Assembly (NCBI GenBank): GCA_051453625.1
Contig: JBOZIK010000001.1
Coordinates: 51,066,605 to 51,130,604 of the forward strand
Length of the DNA stretch: 64,000 nt
Direction: 5' to 3'
Source of the DNA: Welwitschia mirabilis
Lineage: Eukaryota; Gnetophyta; Gnetopsida; Welwitschiales
Of the stretch, positions 32,180 through 43,734 are shown one piece after another. The translations under genes and the position numbers were made by a program. Each line of letters starts with the position of its first letter. Position 1 is the first letter of the stretch. The notes under the pieces were generated by a model that saw only the letters and a program-made list of their open reading frames with translations, was not told the DNA's origin and did not search any database.

Positions 32180-33168
32180 TTTGGCAAGCATCGGTGTTGT
32201 TTAAAGTTATTAGCAAACAAAAGAAGAAACACTATAGGCATTCACAGAAAATAGTACATCAAGATCGAGGATGCTACTAAAATAAAAAAGATAAAGGTTG
32301 CTTCAACACAATTGGAAGGAGCTGCAACAAATAGGTGGAAATGAGACTTTAGCAATTTAGAGAGATGGCAACTTGATAGTTGATGAGATGGAGATTGTGG
32401 AAGATAGACCACTTGTGGATAATCCACTGCATGGTTAAGAGAAGGATTTAATGGTCTGCAAGGAGGGCCTAGCTCCATTTGTGAAGTTAACGATGTTATG
32501 ATGACGACATTGGTGCTGCAATATTACATCTTTTGATTTGAGGTGAGTTCATTTTCAAGAGAGGACGTATGATGCAATAGCATCCTTGGAAAACAAAATT
32601 AAAATGAGTTTGCGTTAGTTAGGGGTATTATATGGAAAGATAAAGACGCCATGTGTAATGACCATGTTAGAAATGAGTAACCATTTAATTTGGCTATGTT
32701 TAGAGGGAATCTAAGTGAAGGAATATGTTATGTTTAAAGGGAATCTAGGTATAACAAATATGCTATGTTTAGAGGCTAATTATGATAAAATGTGTAAGAG
32801 GCTAATATTGGAGGATTCATGTATGGTTAAGATTCCTTTTGAAGCCTTTTAAAGTGATTGATGAGACGAATAGTATGCTTTGGTAGTTGGAGTCAAGAAT
32901 GGAGAAGTGAGAGATCTTAAAGTTGGGAGCATGAGAGGAGCGCTGTGTTGGAAACTTGAGGAGAATGTTCTTTGTCTAAGATCTTGGCTGATTTGTATTT
33001 TTCCCTGAAGGCTACCAAGCATCACTGTGTGAGTGTATTTGTTAGCGTGCTAGAATATAGATTTTCTTAAAGTTTTTACTATAATTCCTCTCTATATTTT
33101 CCCCCTCTACTTCTTTTCCCTCTTGTGTGAAGCACTATTTACTCTTAGATCCTATCGCCTTTACATCA
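32180..33168 (+). mobile_element. Short non-coding interior and 3' LTR
   Basis: About 390 bases with no coding domain follow the primer site. A purine-rich AAGAGAGGACG (about 32558) then precedes TATGATGCAATAG, a likely 3' LTR start. The LTR end at 32941-33168 matches 31935-32164. The size suggests a deleted or TRIM-like non-autonomous element. The left LTR lacks the upstream part of the right one. Confidence 0.5.
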
Positions 33169-33389
33169 AGAAATCATTGGCAGTATGAATTTATAGATAT
33201 AATTTCAATCATGAAATAACGTGAAGAAATAAAAATATGCAAAAAGGTAATCAAAACAAATAAGAACACTATATAAGGATAGAAGATAAGACATAAATTC
33301 ATCATTTGATGCAAGTGCATGAGAGCATAACAAACTAGCTAGGGAATGGTTTTGATAAGGCTAGTTTTGAAAATTCTGAATCGTCCACA

Positions 33390-33600
33390 AAGATGGGCTA
33401 CAAAGTTATATGTGGATAATCAATTTGCAATGCACATGACAAAGAATTGAGTGTTTCATAGGAGAGTGAAGCACAATGCAATAGAAGTCCACATGATATG
33501 AGAACTTCTTTAGAATTGAGTGATAAACATTCAATGTGTCTTGTCAATGGATCAAATTGCATGCATTTGGACTAACTTGTTTGGTTGACTGAAGTTTTGA
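33390..33600 (+). pseudogene. Copia RNase H end (first)
   Basis: Plus-strand codons read KLYVDNQFAMHMTKN, VFHRRVKHNAIEVHMI and VLSMDQIACIWTNLFG, the Ty1/copia RNase H end (L-Y-x-D-N-Q-S-A ... T-K-H-I-E-V ... D-x-x-T-K-x-L). It has several stops and lacks the reverse transcriptase. It is followed at 33800 by the start of another RNase H, so two elements abut here. Confidence 0.75.
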
Positions 33601-33799
33601 TACTTTAAAAATGATTTGTATCTACTCTTATGTTAGAAAAAGTTTACTTGATGACTGGCTACATGACATTTGACGCCACCTAAGCTAAGTATGTTTATAT
33701 TAGGATATTTTCATCTACCAGGAGTACTAAAATACCTAGAGTAAGCAAAAGAATTAGGTCTTACCTTAAGAGAGACTCTCAATTTGTTTGAAAGCATAT

Positions 33800-34565
33800 T
33801 TTAATTTAGACTTTGCTGGAGTTTTAGAGACAACATTATCAACATTAGGATACATTATATTTTTAGGAATGTGACCTTCATTTTGGTGATCTAAATGTTA
33901 ACGACTTATAGCTTAATTATTCATCATACTATTGCCTCTGAAGCATGTAGAGAGATTGAATGATTGAGAAAACTTTTCTAAGTAGTGAGCTTGAAGCAAA
34001 CTAAAGTGACTGACCTTTTTATTCATAGTCACTTTACCGTTTGCATAGTAAAAGATCTAGTGCACCTTGACAAGACAAAACAAAAAAGACACAATAATTT
34101 TTGTTGAAGTCCAGAAAACTAGGGAACTTTCACAAAATGAAGGGATTACCATAGTGTACTATTTAACTGTAAAACAAACTATCCACATTTTGAGAAAGAT
34201 GCTTCGTCAAGAAAAGTTTCATTACCTATAATCCAAAATTGAATTAGCTATGATTTCTTGAAACCTATTTCTTTATTATACATAATGGGATTTATTTGAC
34301 TATTAAAGTTGCTGTAAAATCCTCGCATGGTCCTGGTACTATAGGATATGTTATACACTTCAACTTAAAATTATAGAATATGTAATGCCACTAATAAATG
34401 CTATTACAGTGGGATGTGTAATGGTAACTTGAATAATTCTATATGAAGTAGTTTGCTTACATGACAACTCCTTTAAAGGAAGTTCTTGTTATACGCTAAA
34501 TTTCCAAGGTTTTTCCTTGGGCATCGTAATTTGTTTTGAAGAGAGCGTATTCCCATGTTGAAGGG
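33800..34565 (+). pseudogene. Copia RNase H remnant (second)
   Basis: Plus-strand codons read LDFAGVLETTLSTLGYIIFLGM, then ACREIE-x-LRKLF and CIVKDLVHLDKTKQKRHN, the copia RNase H pattern (D-x-D-x-A-G ... S-T-S-G-Y ... E-A-E-Y). A GGGGGAG purine tract at about 34563-34569 closes it. Several stops and frame changes are present. No reverse transcriptase was recognised upstream, where the end of a different copy lies. Confidence 0.7.
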
Positions 34566-34569
34566 GGAG

Positions 34570-34900
34570 TTGCTAAAACACAATAGGTCATGCACCCTTA
34601 TCGTAGCCTTTAGGTTAGGATAATGTTCCTTAGTCTTTAAACGTGCTTTATCTTGTTCAATATCTTTATGACACATGGTGTTGTCCTTATCGTCCATCTA
34701 AGAGTCAATTTAGTTTAGTAAATGAAAGCCAAATTAGGTGGTCACTTTACCACCTCACTTGCGCAGTTTGAGTGCTCTTTGACTTGTCAGTTGATCTTAT
34801 AGATGTGTTAATCAAGTGCTGAGTTTAGTTTAAGTAGATACCAATTAAGAATTCTTTCCCTTGTTTTTTTTTTCATTCCTTGATTTAGTTCCATTTAGCA
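34570..34900 (+). repeat. Probable copia 3' LTR
   Basis: Starts TTGCTAAAACACAATAGG immediately after the GAAGGGGGAG polypurine tract, the usual copia 3' junction, downstream of the RNase H at 33800. Its right end is not determined. Confidence 0.45.
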
Positions 34901-35754
34901 TGTAACTTACCTGGCTACATCATTTTAGTTCTAATTAAAAAGTGAAGTTTCTTCTATTTTTCGCTCTTAACAATTTTCACAATTTCACATTTTCCATTCT
35001 AGCATGAACAAATTTTTGGATTAGTTGAACTTTTGAAGAAATCTTTTTGAATGCTATTTTTTCAATATTTCTCTTGTGTAAAAGAAGTCACTAGTTTTGT
35101 TCCTATTTATTGACGATTCTTCCTTTCTAACGACTCCTTTAGTTAATAATCAAATCTCCAACATGCACTAATCAACATCATATCCATAATAAAAAAGATT
35201 ATCCAAGAGACACTAACAACTCTTTCAGTTAAAATCATAGTGAAAGTTAATAGTAATTATGCATTTTTTGGTACTCGCTTGCATACCTCATTATAGCCAT
35301 TGACATTTGTAGTAGGTCTATTTTAAAAAATTTGATGAAAAATATAAGAGATGAGATAGTTATTAATTAATTACTTGTAGGTAAGGTTTATTATTTTAGG
35401 GCTTTGTAACATTTAACAATTTACTAGAGATCACAACAATGGGATTCTCACATCATCTCTTCTAATGCTTCTTGTGCACCCCCTTTGCATTATTACATTA
35501 TTCTAAACTGGTCCTTCACCACTAAACCTATGAAACCATTGAAAAATACTGTCCTCAAAAATAGAAAGCATGCCATTAACTCTTTCCAAAATACCACTAT
35601 CAAAGAAAAAGAATGCTTCATCATTTGTTCCCTCTTATCAAATTCACCTTGAGAGAATCACCATGATATTGTTTGTATGTTATTGAGACCTTTACCTTTG
35701 TGAATACCTGTCATTGTTATCCCCTTATTCCATTCCATTCACTTTTGGTTCAAA
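34901..35754. other. Intergenic, no gene recognised
   Basis: AT-rich, no coding frame or primer site supported. Confidence 0.4.
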
Positions 35755-35945
35755 CCTTCTTAAAATTTCTCTATTTAATGTTGCAAAAGATTTAATAAAA
35801 TATCATTTTTGTGGTGCAAGAGTTAGGATAAATGTACACTTTTGGTCATATGTGTAACCTCAAACCTGCTTGAGATTTCCCTACTTAGTGTTGTAAAAGG
35901 TTTAACAGAATATTATTTTTGTGGTGTAGGAGCTAGGATAATGTA
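35755..35945. repeat. Tandem duplication of about 110 bp
   Basis: Two copies share TCAAACCT(TC/GC)TT, TTAATGTTGCAAAAG or TTAGTGTTGTAAAAGG, and TTTTTGTGGTG-(C/T)A-GAG-TAGGATAA. They diverge mainly by transitions. They lie just left of the GC-rich islet. Confidence 0.6.
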
Positions 35946-35984
35946 AGAGTAAGGAGAATTGTCAAAATGTCTTTAACTTAATTA

Positions 35985-36330
35985 GAATTTAGAGAGAGAG
36001 AGGGAGAGAGGGGTAGATGTGGGCGCTGCACACCCCAAGAAGGGGCGGTGACAGAGGGCGGCGCCAGAAAATGAGGCGCTGCCCACCATGGGGCATGTTA
36101 TAAAAGGGAACGGGGGAAAGTAAAAAGGAGAGCAGCGAGTGCAGAGGAGGAAACGGGAAAGCCAGAAGCGGAGAACAGAATGAAAAACGCCAAAACAGTG
36201 AGCAAAATACGAAAGGAACAAGGCGCAGCGGAAAACGGAAGCCCCAGGAAATGATAGAGCGCGGTGAGAAGAGAAGAGAAAAACGAAAACGCAGAAAAAC
36301 GCCGGCAGGCACAGAGCGCAGTCCAGGTTT
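35985..36330 (+). promoter_or_regulatory. GC-rich islet with TATA box
   Basis: About 345 bp, purine-rich on the plus strand and far richer in GC than its surroundings, opening with a GA run. TATAAAAG at 36099-36106 is a good TATA box in GC-rich context. A T-rich tract with gaps follows. It resembles the promoter and start of an LTR or another strong transcript. No protein is supported; long open frames on the minus strand follow from the skewed composition. Confidence 0.5.
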
Positions 36331-38184
36331 TCTTTTTTTTTTTCTTCTTTATTTATTTCTTTTATTTTTGGTGTTAGTTTTCTCTTTATTTTTGTTTTTT
36401 TAAAAAAAGGCTTTTCTTTCAAAAAAAAAAAACAACAAAAGGCTATTTAAAATCGTTTTTTTGTTTTATTATTTTTAGTTTACTTTTAAAATGAATTTTT
36501 TTTAAGTTATACGTTTAAAAAAATTNNNNNNNNNNNNNNNNNNNNNNNNNNNNNNNNNNNNNNNNNNNNNNNNNNNNNNNNNNNNNNNNNNNNNNNNNNN
36601 NNNNNNNNNNNNNNNNNNNNNNNNNNNNNNNNNNNNNNNNNNNNNNNNNNNNNNNNNNNNNNNNNNNNNNNNNNNNNNNNNNNNNNNNNNNNNNNNNNNN
36701 NNNNNNNNNNNNNNNNNNNNNNNNNNNNNNNNNNNNNNNNNNNNNNNNNNNNNNNNNNNNNNNNNNNNNNNNNNNNNNNNNNNNNNNNNNNNNNNNNNNN
36801 NNNNNNNNNNNNNNNNNNNNNNNNNNNNNNNNNNNNNNNNNNNNNNNNNNNNNNNNNNNNNNNNNNNNNNNNNNNNNNNNNNNNNNNNNNNNNNNNNNNN
36901 NNNNNNNNNNNNNNNNNNNNNNNNNNNNNNNNNNNNNNNNNNNNNNNNNNNNNNNNNNNNNNNNNNNNNNNNNNNNNNNNNNNNNNNNNNNNNNNNNNNN
37001 NNNNNNNNNNNNNNNNNNNNNNNNNNNNNNNNNNNNNNNNNNNNNNNNNNNNNNNNNNNNNNNNNNNNNNNNNNNNNNNNNNNNNNNNNNNNNNNNNNNN
37101 NNNNNNNNNNNNNNNNNNNNNNNNNNNNNNNNNNNNNNNNNNNNNNNNNNNNNNNNNNNNNNNNNNNNNNNNNNNNNNNNNNNNNNNNNNNNNNNNNNNN
37201 NNNNNNNNNNNNNNNNNNNNNNNNNNNNNNNNNNNNNNNNNNNNNNNNNNNNNNNNNNNNNNNNNNNNNNNNNNNNNNNNNNNNNNNNNNNNNNNNNNNN
37301 NNNNNNNNNNNNNNNNNNNNNNNNNNNNNNNNCGTTTTTTTGTTTTATTATTTTTAGTTTACTTTTAAAAAGAATTTTTTTTAAGTTATACGTTTACAAA
37401 AATTGTCTTTGAAAGCTATTAATTAGGACTTAGAAAAAAAACTTTTTTTCTTTTCTTTTTAATTTTTAATTTTAGTTTTTTTAAAAGGCTTTTTAAAAAA
37501 AAACAAACACAAGGAGTCATTTAATTTTCTTTTTCCTCCAACGTTATACTTTTTTTTTAAAGAAAAGAACTGAAAAAAAAGAAAAAAACGTAAAAAACAA
37601 GAAAGAGCTTAAGAAAATATTGTTGCTTATTTTTTTTTTTNNNNNNNNNNNNNNNNNNNNNNNNNNNNNNNNNNNNNNNNNNNNNNNNNNNNNNNNNNNN
37701 NNNNNNNNNNNNNNNNNNNNNNNNNNNNNNNNNNNNNNNNACGTAAAAAACAAGAAAGAGCTTAAGAAAATATTGTTGCTTATTTTTTTTTTTTAAATCT
37801 TTTGATATTTTTTTGAAATCCTATTTAAAATTTGGTCTTTGTCTAGTTTTTAGGATTTAAATTTAAATCTCTCGTAAAACCCAAAAAAACATTTTATATT
37901 CTAAAAATAGTGTTTTATTGGATTAGAACTCTTTTTTTTTTAAATTTTATGCATTTAAATTTTCGCCATAGGTAAACTTTTAGGCCTAAAATCACACGAA
38001 AATATTANNNNNNNNNNNNNNNNNNNNNNNNNNNNNNNNNNNNNNNNNNNNNNNNNNNNNNNNNNNNNNNNNNNNNNNNNNNNNNNNNNNNNNNNNNNNN
38101 NNNNNNNTTTTTTTAATTTTATGCATTTAAATTTTCGCCATAGGTAAACCTTTTAGGCCTAAAATCACACGAAAATATTACAAC
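36331..38184. repeat. Poly-T and poly-A tracts with three gaps
   Basis: Low-complexity sequence with N at 36526-37332, 37641-37740 and 38008-38107. Each gap has the same sequence before and after it: CGTTTTTTTGTTTTATTA at 36453 and 37333; a 53-base block at 37588-37640 and 37741-37793; GCATTTAAATTTTCGCC at 37950 and 38123. Unmerged contig ends are likely. Confidence 0.75.
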
Positions 38185-38455
38185 TTAGTCAAATTCAATC
38201 AAACCATAACAATCAAAGTTAGTCAAACTAGTTAAAACAAGTCAAACCCAGTCAAACTTAGTCAAACTGTCAAAGCACAGTTAAATTTTGTCAAAACACG
38301 ACATTCAAACCTAGTCAAACGGTCAAAACGATATTCAAAGTCAGTAAAAAAATGAGTCAAATGACGTCAGTCAACATAAGTCAAAGTTAGTCAAACACGG
38401 TTAAACGTAGTCAAATTTAGTCAACTCTAGTCACACTAGGTCAAGTCATTAGGTT
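38185..38455. repeat. GTCAAA-rich array
   Basis: Roughly 25 GTCAA units at about 9-10 bp spacing (AGTCAAACT, AGTCAAATT and variants). The reverse complement TTGAC is the W-box core bound by WRKY factors. No coding frame is present. It lies just upstream of the copia gag at 38590, so it may belong to that element's LTR or leader. Confidence 0.7.
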
Positions 38456-38589
38456 TAGCTTAAACCTATTTAAATCGTCGTCAAACCACCAAAGTCACCT
38501 ATCATCGAGCAACATTAGAACTAATCCACCGTTTACGGGAGATGAAAAAATCTTGTAAACAGTAGACAAAGATAAAATAAGGAAAAATT

Positions 38590-39720
38590 GATTAATATAG
38601 TGGTAAAATTTTTTATGTATGGCAAGTTTGAAGTACAAGTTGTCTTAATCAAGAAAGGATTATGGTTAATTGTCAAAGGAATATCTACAAGGCCTAATGA
38701 TGCAAGAAAGGTAAATGATGGAAAAAGTTAAGCCAACAATTCCAAAATATACTCATCTTCATCATATCAATGTAACAAAATCATTAAATCAAATTTGGAA
38801 TTCATTAAGCAAATTATTTGGAACGACTAAAGGTGAGACAAAAAGAAATTTGAAGCATGAATTGTTTGGGCTAAAATGTATGAAGGAAACATAAGGGATA
38901 AACACATAATTTATTTTCATTTAGTAGTTATTGCTAAATTGATGGTGATGATGTTTAAGCAATTATTCTCAATAGTCTTTCAACTATATATGATAATGTT
39001 GTCTTTATCTTGAAGGTGGTGATATGTCCACTTAGGAACCATTTCTAAANNNNNNNNNNNNNNNNNNNNNNNNNNNNNNNNNNNNNNNNNNNNNNNNNNN
39101 NNNNNNNNNNNNNNNNNNNNNNNNNNNNNNNNNNNNNNNNNNNNNNNNNNNNNNNNNNNNNNNNNNNNNNNNNNNNNNNNNNNNNNNNNNNNNNNNNNNN
39201 NNNNNNNNNNNNNNNNNNNNNNNNNNNNNNNNNNNNNNNNNNNNNNNNNNNNNNNNNNNNNNNNNNNNNNNNNNNNNNNNNNNNNNNNNNNNNNNNNNNN
39301 NNNNNNNNNNNNNNNNNNNNNNNNNNNNNNNNNNNNNNNNNNNNNNNNNNNNNNNNNNNNNNNNNNNNNNNNNNNNNNNNNNNNNNNNNNNNNNNNNNNN
39401 NNNNNNNNNNNNNNNNNNNNNNNNNNNNNNNNNNNNNNNNNNNNNNNNNNNNNNNNNNNNNNNNNNNNNNNNNNNNNNNNNNNNNNNNNNNNNNNNNNNN
39501 NNNNNNNNNNNNNNNNNNNNNNNNNNNNNNNNNNNNNNNNNNNNNNNNNNNNNNNGTCTTTATCTTTAAGGTGGTGATATGTCAACTTAGGAACCATTTC
39601 TAAATTGATTGAGGAATATAGAAGGAAAAATAAAATTGATGAAAATAATGGATACACTTCTGTGCGGTTTAATAAAACATTCATTTGTAAACAAAAAGAA
39701 TTAAAGACAATATCTCATCA
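38590..39720 (+). pseudogene. Copia gag remnant
   Basis: Plus-strand codons read IKGISTRPNDARK, FGTTKGETKRNLKHELFGLKCMKET, IDGDDV-x-AIILNSLSTIYDNV and, past the gap, EEYRRKNKIDENNGYTSVRFNKTF. This is the Ty1/copia Gag pattern (ELFGT, L-K-x-E-L-F-x-L-K-M, I-L-x-S-L-P-x-S-Y-D-N). N at 39050-39555 interrupt it, with the 49 bases before the gap repeated after it at two mismatches. Gag would form the particle shell. Frame breaks make it dead. Confidence 0.75.
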
Positions 39721-40164
39721 GTCACTTTCCATTTTTCTTTAGGCTTATCACCTATTAGAGATGAATGACTATTTTTTTAAAGGTAATCTCTACACATTTT
39801 CTTAGCTTTGGCTACCAAGATAAGCCTACCATACAACTTCTCTTAATTAAACTCATCCTCCAAGATGACACAAACATTCATCTTAAAGTTAAATGACATC
39901 TTCATTACTTCTAGAGTGATTTTGCTAACCTTAGACATCTTAAATTTATTTGAGAATACTCTTTCATATTTTTGAAGTTCAAGAGCATTGTTGAAAAACC
40001 TTTTCTCTAAAGTAAGAAAAGTAGTGTGAGGTCTAAATTACTTTAGATGCATTCTTTAAAGTTTTCAACCAAGGAAGAACTCATAACTTACATTATTTGT
40101 ATAATGATCTCTTGATTTAATGAAGCTGTTGATTTTGTGACGTTAATGATTTAATCAAGCCCCT
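39721..40164. other. Possible minus-strand coding remnant
   Basis: From about 40000 down to 39770 the minus strand gives a fairly open run (VFSNKFKMSKVSKITLEVMK, FNFKMNVCVILEDEF) with few stops. I recognise no domain. It may belong to the minus-strand element whose primer site lies at 40983. Confidence 0.3.
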
Positions 40165-40630
40165 CATGAGATATTAATCTTATGGAGATATTAATCCAAA
40201 AATGAGATCTGAATCATAAACTTAGTTATCAAGCCCAGAATAAGATCCGAAATAAGAATTCAAGCCCAAAATGAGAAACTGAGTCTAAAATGAGATGTTA
40301 AGCTCGAATGGAAATATCAAGATCAAAATTGGATATCAAGCTTGATATGAAAACTTCAAATTGGATATTAAGCTTGAAATGAGGTAATGGACTCAAATTG
40401 AGATATCAAGCCTGTAGTGAGATATCAATGTTGTGTAAGATATCAAGCCTAACATATAACGTACATGAGAAGTACATCCAAGGAATATGACATCTAGGAG
40501 ATATCATTCTTAGGAGACAGAATTCTTGAGAGATATTATGCCAAGGAAATTAAATACCCAGAAATATCTTTTCCAAGAGATATTTCACCCATAAGATATG
40601 ATGCCCAAAAGATACCATGCCATGGTAGTT
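40165..40630. repeat. Two adjoining degenerate minisatellites
   Basis: From 40165 to 40450, about 13 copies resemble AATGAGATATCAAGCCCAAA (about 20 bp). From 40490 to 40630 a second set resembles CCAAGAGATATGATGCCCAA. The GAGATAT core is shared, so the second may derive from the first. No gene is encoded. Confidence 0.6.
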
Positions 40631-40970
40631 GAGATTTGATGAAACCTACAACTATGAAATCATGGTTTCAAAGGCAAAATTATAATGTTTTATGCTCTTT
40701 TTGATTCATCCTTCATCCTCCATCCTCCTCTAATTCCTTCAATAGTCTAATAATTTATTTTCAAGGAATTGTAACCTTTGGAATCAATATCTGCTCCACA
40801 AAAACATTGCAAAAGATGCAAAACTAGGGCATGAATGCTATTATAATTCTGGATTTGAATTAAGAAAACCCTTCAAAGTAAAAAAAAAATTATTGAAATT
40901 CTCCAAAACATTCTACTTCATCCGTAAGCTTTGAAAAGGGCTAACAAATTAATATCAAACCTAGTCTAAT
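40631..40970. other. AT-rich spacer
   Basis: No gene recognised. It may be the leader of the minus-strand element whose primer site is at 40972-40983. Confidence 0.35.
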
Positions 40971-40971
40971 A

Positions 40972-41300
40972 TTTTTGATATCATGTTAATAATTCTGATT
41001 GTTGATGATATCTACTTAGCTCACAAAGGTGAAGTTAAGAGGAATCAAAAATTAAAAAAAATGATATCGAATGGAAATAGCACTAACAACAATTTCATTA
41101 GCATATAATGAATATGTGTACATTTAGGGTTTAGGCTTTTATCCATGAGGGTTTTACCTATATTAATTTATGATTAAGCTTATATTTATAACTGGTTAAG
41201 GTTTTACATAGATTTCTTTGATTATGGCCGTACTAAAAAAATTAATAAGACATAAGACTTCAAAGAGGGATCACATGCCTATTTTTTTCAACTTGAACTA
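40972..41300 (-). repeat. Minus-strand LTR end with worn primer site (candidate)
   Basis: TTTTTGATATCA at 40972-40983 resembles the complement of a tRNA-Met primer site (GCTCTGATACCA). TGTTAATAATTCTGATTGTTG follows at once, like the inner end of a minus-strand copia LTR. The right edge near 41300 is a guess. Confidence 0.4.
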
Positions 41301-41891
41301 TGAATGTCTTAAGATGGAAATATGCCTACAATAGTGGCGGTTTTATTTTAATATAATTAGAATATAATGGAATGCAACATTCAATAATTTATTTCTACAA
41401 ATCTTTGTGTGATAAGAAAAGATTTCATTTTTACATGTACATCTTTCTATCTTTTTGAAATTCGCCTTGTTTCACTAAGATAGTTTTCTTTACATCAAAC
41501 ACTATCAAAAACTACCCAAAGAAATAATTATAGAAATCCCTTAAATGTCATGATTGTATTGTAAAGAATTTAATAGCATTTGAGCATGGAATATGATTTG
41601 AATCATTCTCTTCTGAATGCCTTGTTGAGTGGTAAGAACTTTTTTTCATTCTATATCATTTTGACTTCTAGCTAAGGCCTTAGATTATTTTATAATTTGT
41701 TTGCTATCTTGCTTTTATACCTATATTGGCCTTCTATAGCATGCTTCATTACATAAATAAAGCAAACATATCTTTTGTTATGAAGTTACAATTTGTAACA
41801 ATTTCATCTTTGTAGTTTTATGTTAATATTAGTTTCTATATTTTGAAACACTCGAAGTGAGAAAGGCCATTAGTAGTATTTTTATTTCTGG
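41301..41891. other. AT-rich stretch, nothing recognised
   Basis: No coding frame, primer site or LTR edge could be supported. Confidence 0.4.
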
Positions 41892-42029
41892 CAAATCAAG
41901 AACATAGTTCTAAGATTTTTATTTTTAAGAACCATTACTTTGTTAAAGATCTTTTTCTTGCAAATCAAGAACATAGTTCTAAGATTTTCATTTTTAAGAA
42001 CCATTACTTTGTTAAATATCTTTTTCTTG
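41892..42029. repeat. 69-bp tandem duplication
   Basis: Copies at 41892-41960 and 41961-42029 begin CAAATCAAGAACATAG and differ at only two positions. The near-identity suggests a recent duplication compared with the surrounding decay. Confidence 0.85.
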
Positions 42030-42949
42030 TTAATAGCCATTACGATAAAATTTTAATATGTTTTACTATGTTTTCTTCAAATCCATGAAATTTGCATCTT
42101 TTCTTATTCATTTAACAACTATATGCAAGCCTTATTTCTAATGATCTTATTTTGGAGGTAATAAAAGTAAGTAGAAGAATTTTGTTTTGAGAGAATATTT
42201 ATTTTAGTTTAAAGATGATTTGCATGAAATAAGGTTTCTTGTTTTTTTGTAAAAGTGGATGAATGAAATAAAGGTGAGAACCTTTATCATTTTTGAATTT
42301 AGAGTAATATTTTCTATGGAAGAGCTTTACGTTATGATCTATTCAAATATTTGATTTAATTGCATTATTAAGCATGTAGAATATTTTCTAAATTATACCT
42401 ACTAATGTTTTTGTCTATTTGTGATAATTGCAAAGGCATTTAGGGAAATGTTATTCTCTTATGGTTATTTGAATTCTGGTTGAATGCTTTATTAGGACTA
42501 TTCAAGAAAAGTGATCTGTTAGCAAAAAGTGATGTGAAGGAACTGAGCCCTTATTTTCATTTTGAAAAACTCTATTTCTTGAGGAGGAAAAAAAAAAGAT
42601 TTTCTTAGGCCTATCTTGAGAAGAAAAGCATAAAACAAAATTTATTACATTCAATCTAGAAACAATGCAAAAAAAATGTGAGTGCTTTCATACGTTAGAG
42701 AATGGAAAAAAGGAGAAGGGAAATACAAGTTTTCATACCTTACAAAATGAGAAAAAAGTGCACAAAGCAAGCATAGGCATAGGCAAGATCTAGCATTAGA
42801 TTAGTAGACAGAACACTACAAGTACATGCAGAGTAAGGGAAAGCCCATATTAGTATGAAGAAGTGCAAGAAAAGCATGAAGAAGTAACAATGGGGCAAAC
42901 ACACAATGAGGATGCATGTAAGGGAAAACTAAGAAGTTCCCATATGCTT
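42030..42949. other. AT-rich stretch, nothing recognised
   Basis: No supported gene. It may be the upstream part of the LTR ending at 43212. Confidence 0.4.
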
Positions 42950-43224
42950 ATGTAATGACTTTTGATTTTTCTCAAACTTTCTCACATGATAAATGTAAAA
43001 GCTCAACTACATGTAATAAGGTAAGATTACTTAATCCTTATCTTTAAATATGTGTATATATCTCATTGTGATTATGTAGTGTCTATTAATGTGTTGATTC
43101 TATTGTGCAAGGAGAATAAAAACGCATGTTCATTTTCAGCATTTCCTGTGTTTTTCTATCTCCTCTTAACTTCACCATTACAAATTCATTAGAGAGAATA
43201 TTCTTTCTAACATGGTATTAAAAC
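42950..43224 (+). repeat. LTR 3' part and primer site (copia-like, plus strand)
   Basis: TGGTATTAAAAC at 43213-43224 is TGGTATCAGAGC with three C-to-T or G-to-A changes. It follows CTAACA, a proper LTR end. GAATAAAAACGCATG near 43110 could be the TATA region. The left edge is not defined. Confidence 0.55.
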
Positions 43225-43734
43225 TTGAGGTGAGATCTATGTGAAGTCATTATATCCCATCAAAGCTCAAGGATAAGGAAAAAGCTTTTGAAGATTTGCA
43301 ATGATAGTTTATCATTTCAACCACTTACTATTATAGATCTAGGGTGCCATACACTAGAATGTCATATGCTAATGTCAAATACATGATATGCGCTAAAATT
43401 AAATATTAAACATGACACTGCCTAGGATGATATGTCACGTAATACAAGAACTAGTTAAATATCAAATGTCACATTCACCTTCATTTTGTGTATCTCTACA
43501 CCATTAAATATAGCACATCCTGTCAAATGTCACACATGTCATCATTAAGGTTACACACCTAAAATTAAGGTTTAGAATTCAAAAGCAACATGGGCCACAC
43601 AATAGAGGGTTTAATATCCTAAGTTAGAGTGAGGTGCTTAAAGGAGTTTTAACACCCTAGAGGATACTTTATACTAGAAGAATGTTGGAGATTAAAAATG
43701 GAAGATTTAGAAGTAAGGATTTTAGTTGAGTTTT
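43225..43734. other. Element interior, no domain recognised
   Basis: Follows the primer site at 43213, where a gag leader is expected. Only broken short frames are seen. Confidence 0.35.

Noticed and set aside
35982-36422. 146-codon minus-strand frame in the GC-rich islet
   Set aside because: Phe/Ser/Pro/Leu-rich product expected from purine skew; two overlapping frames are open and no domain is seen.
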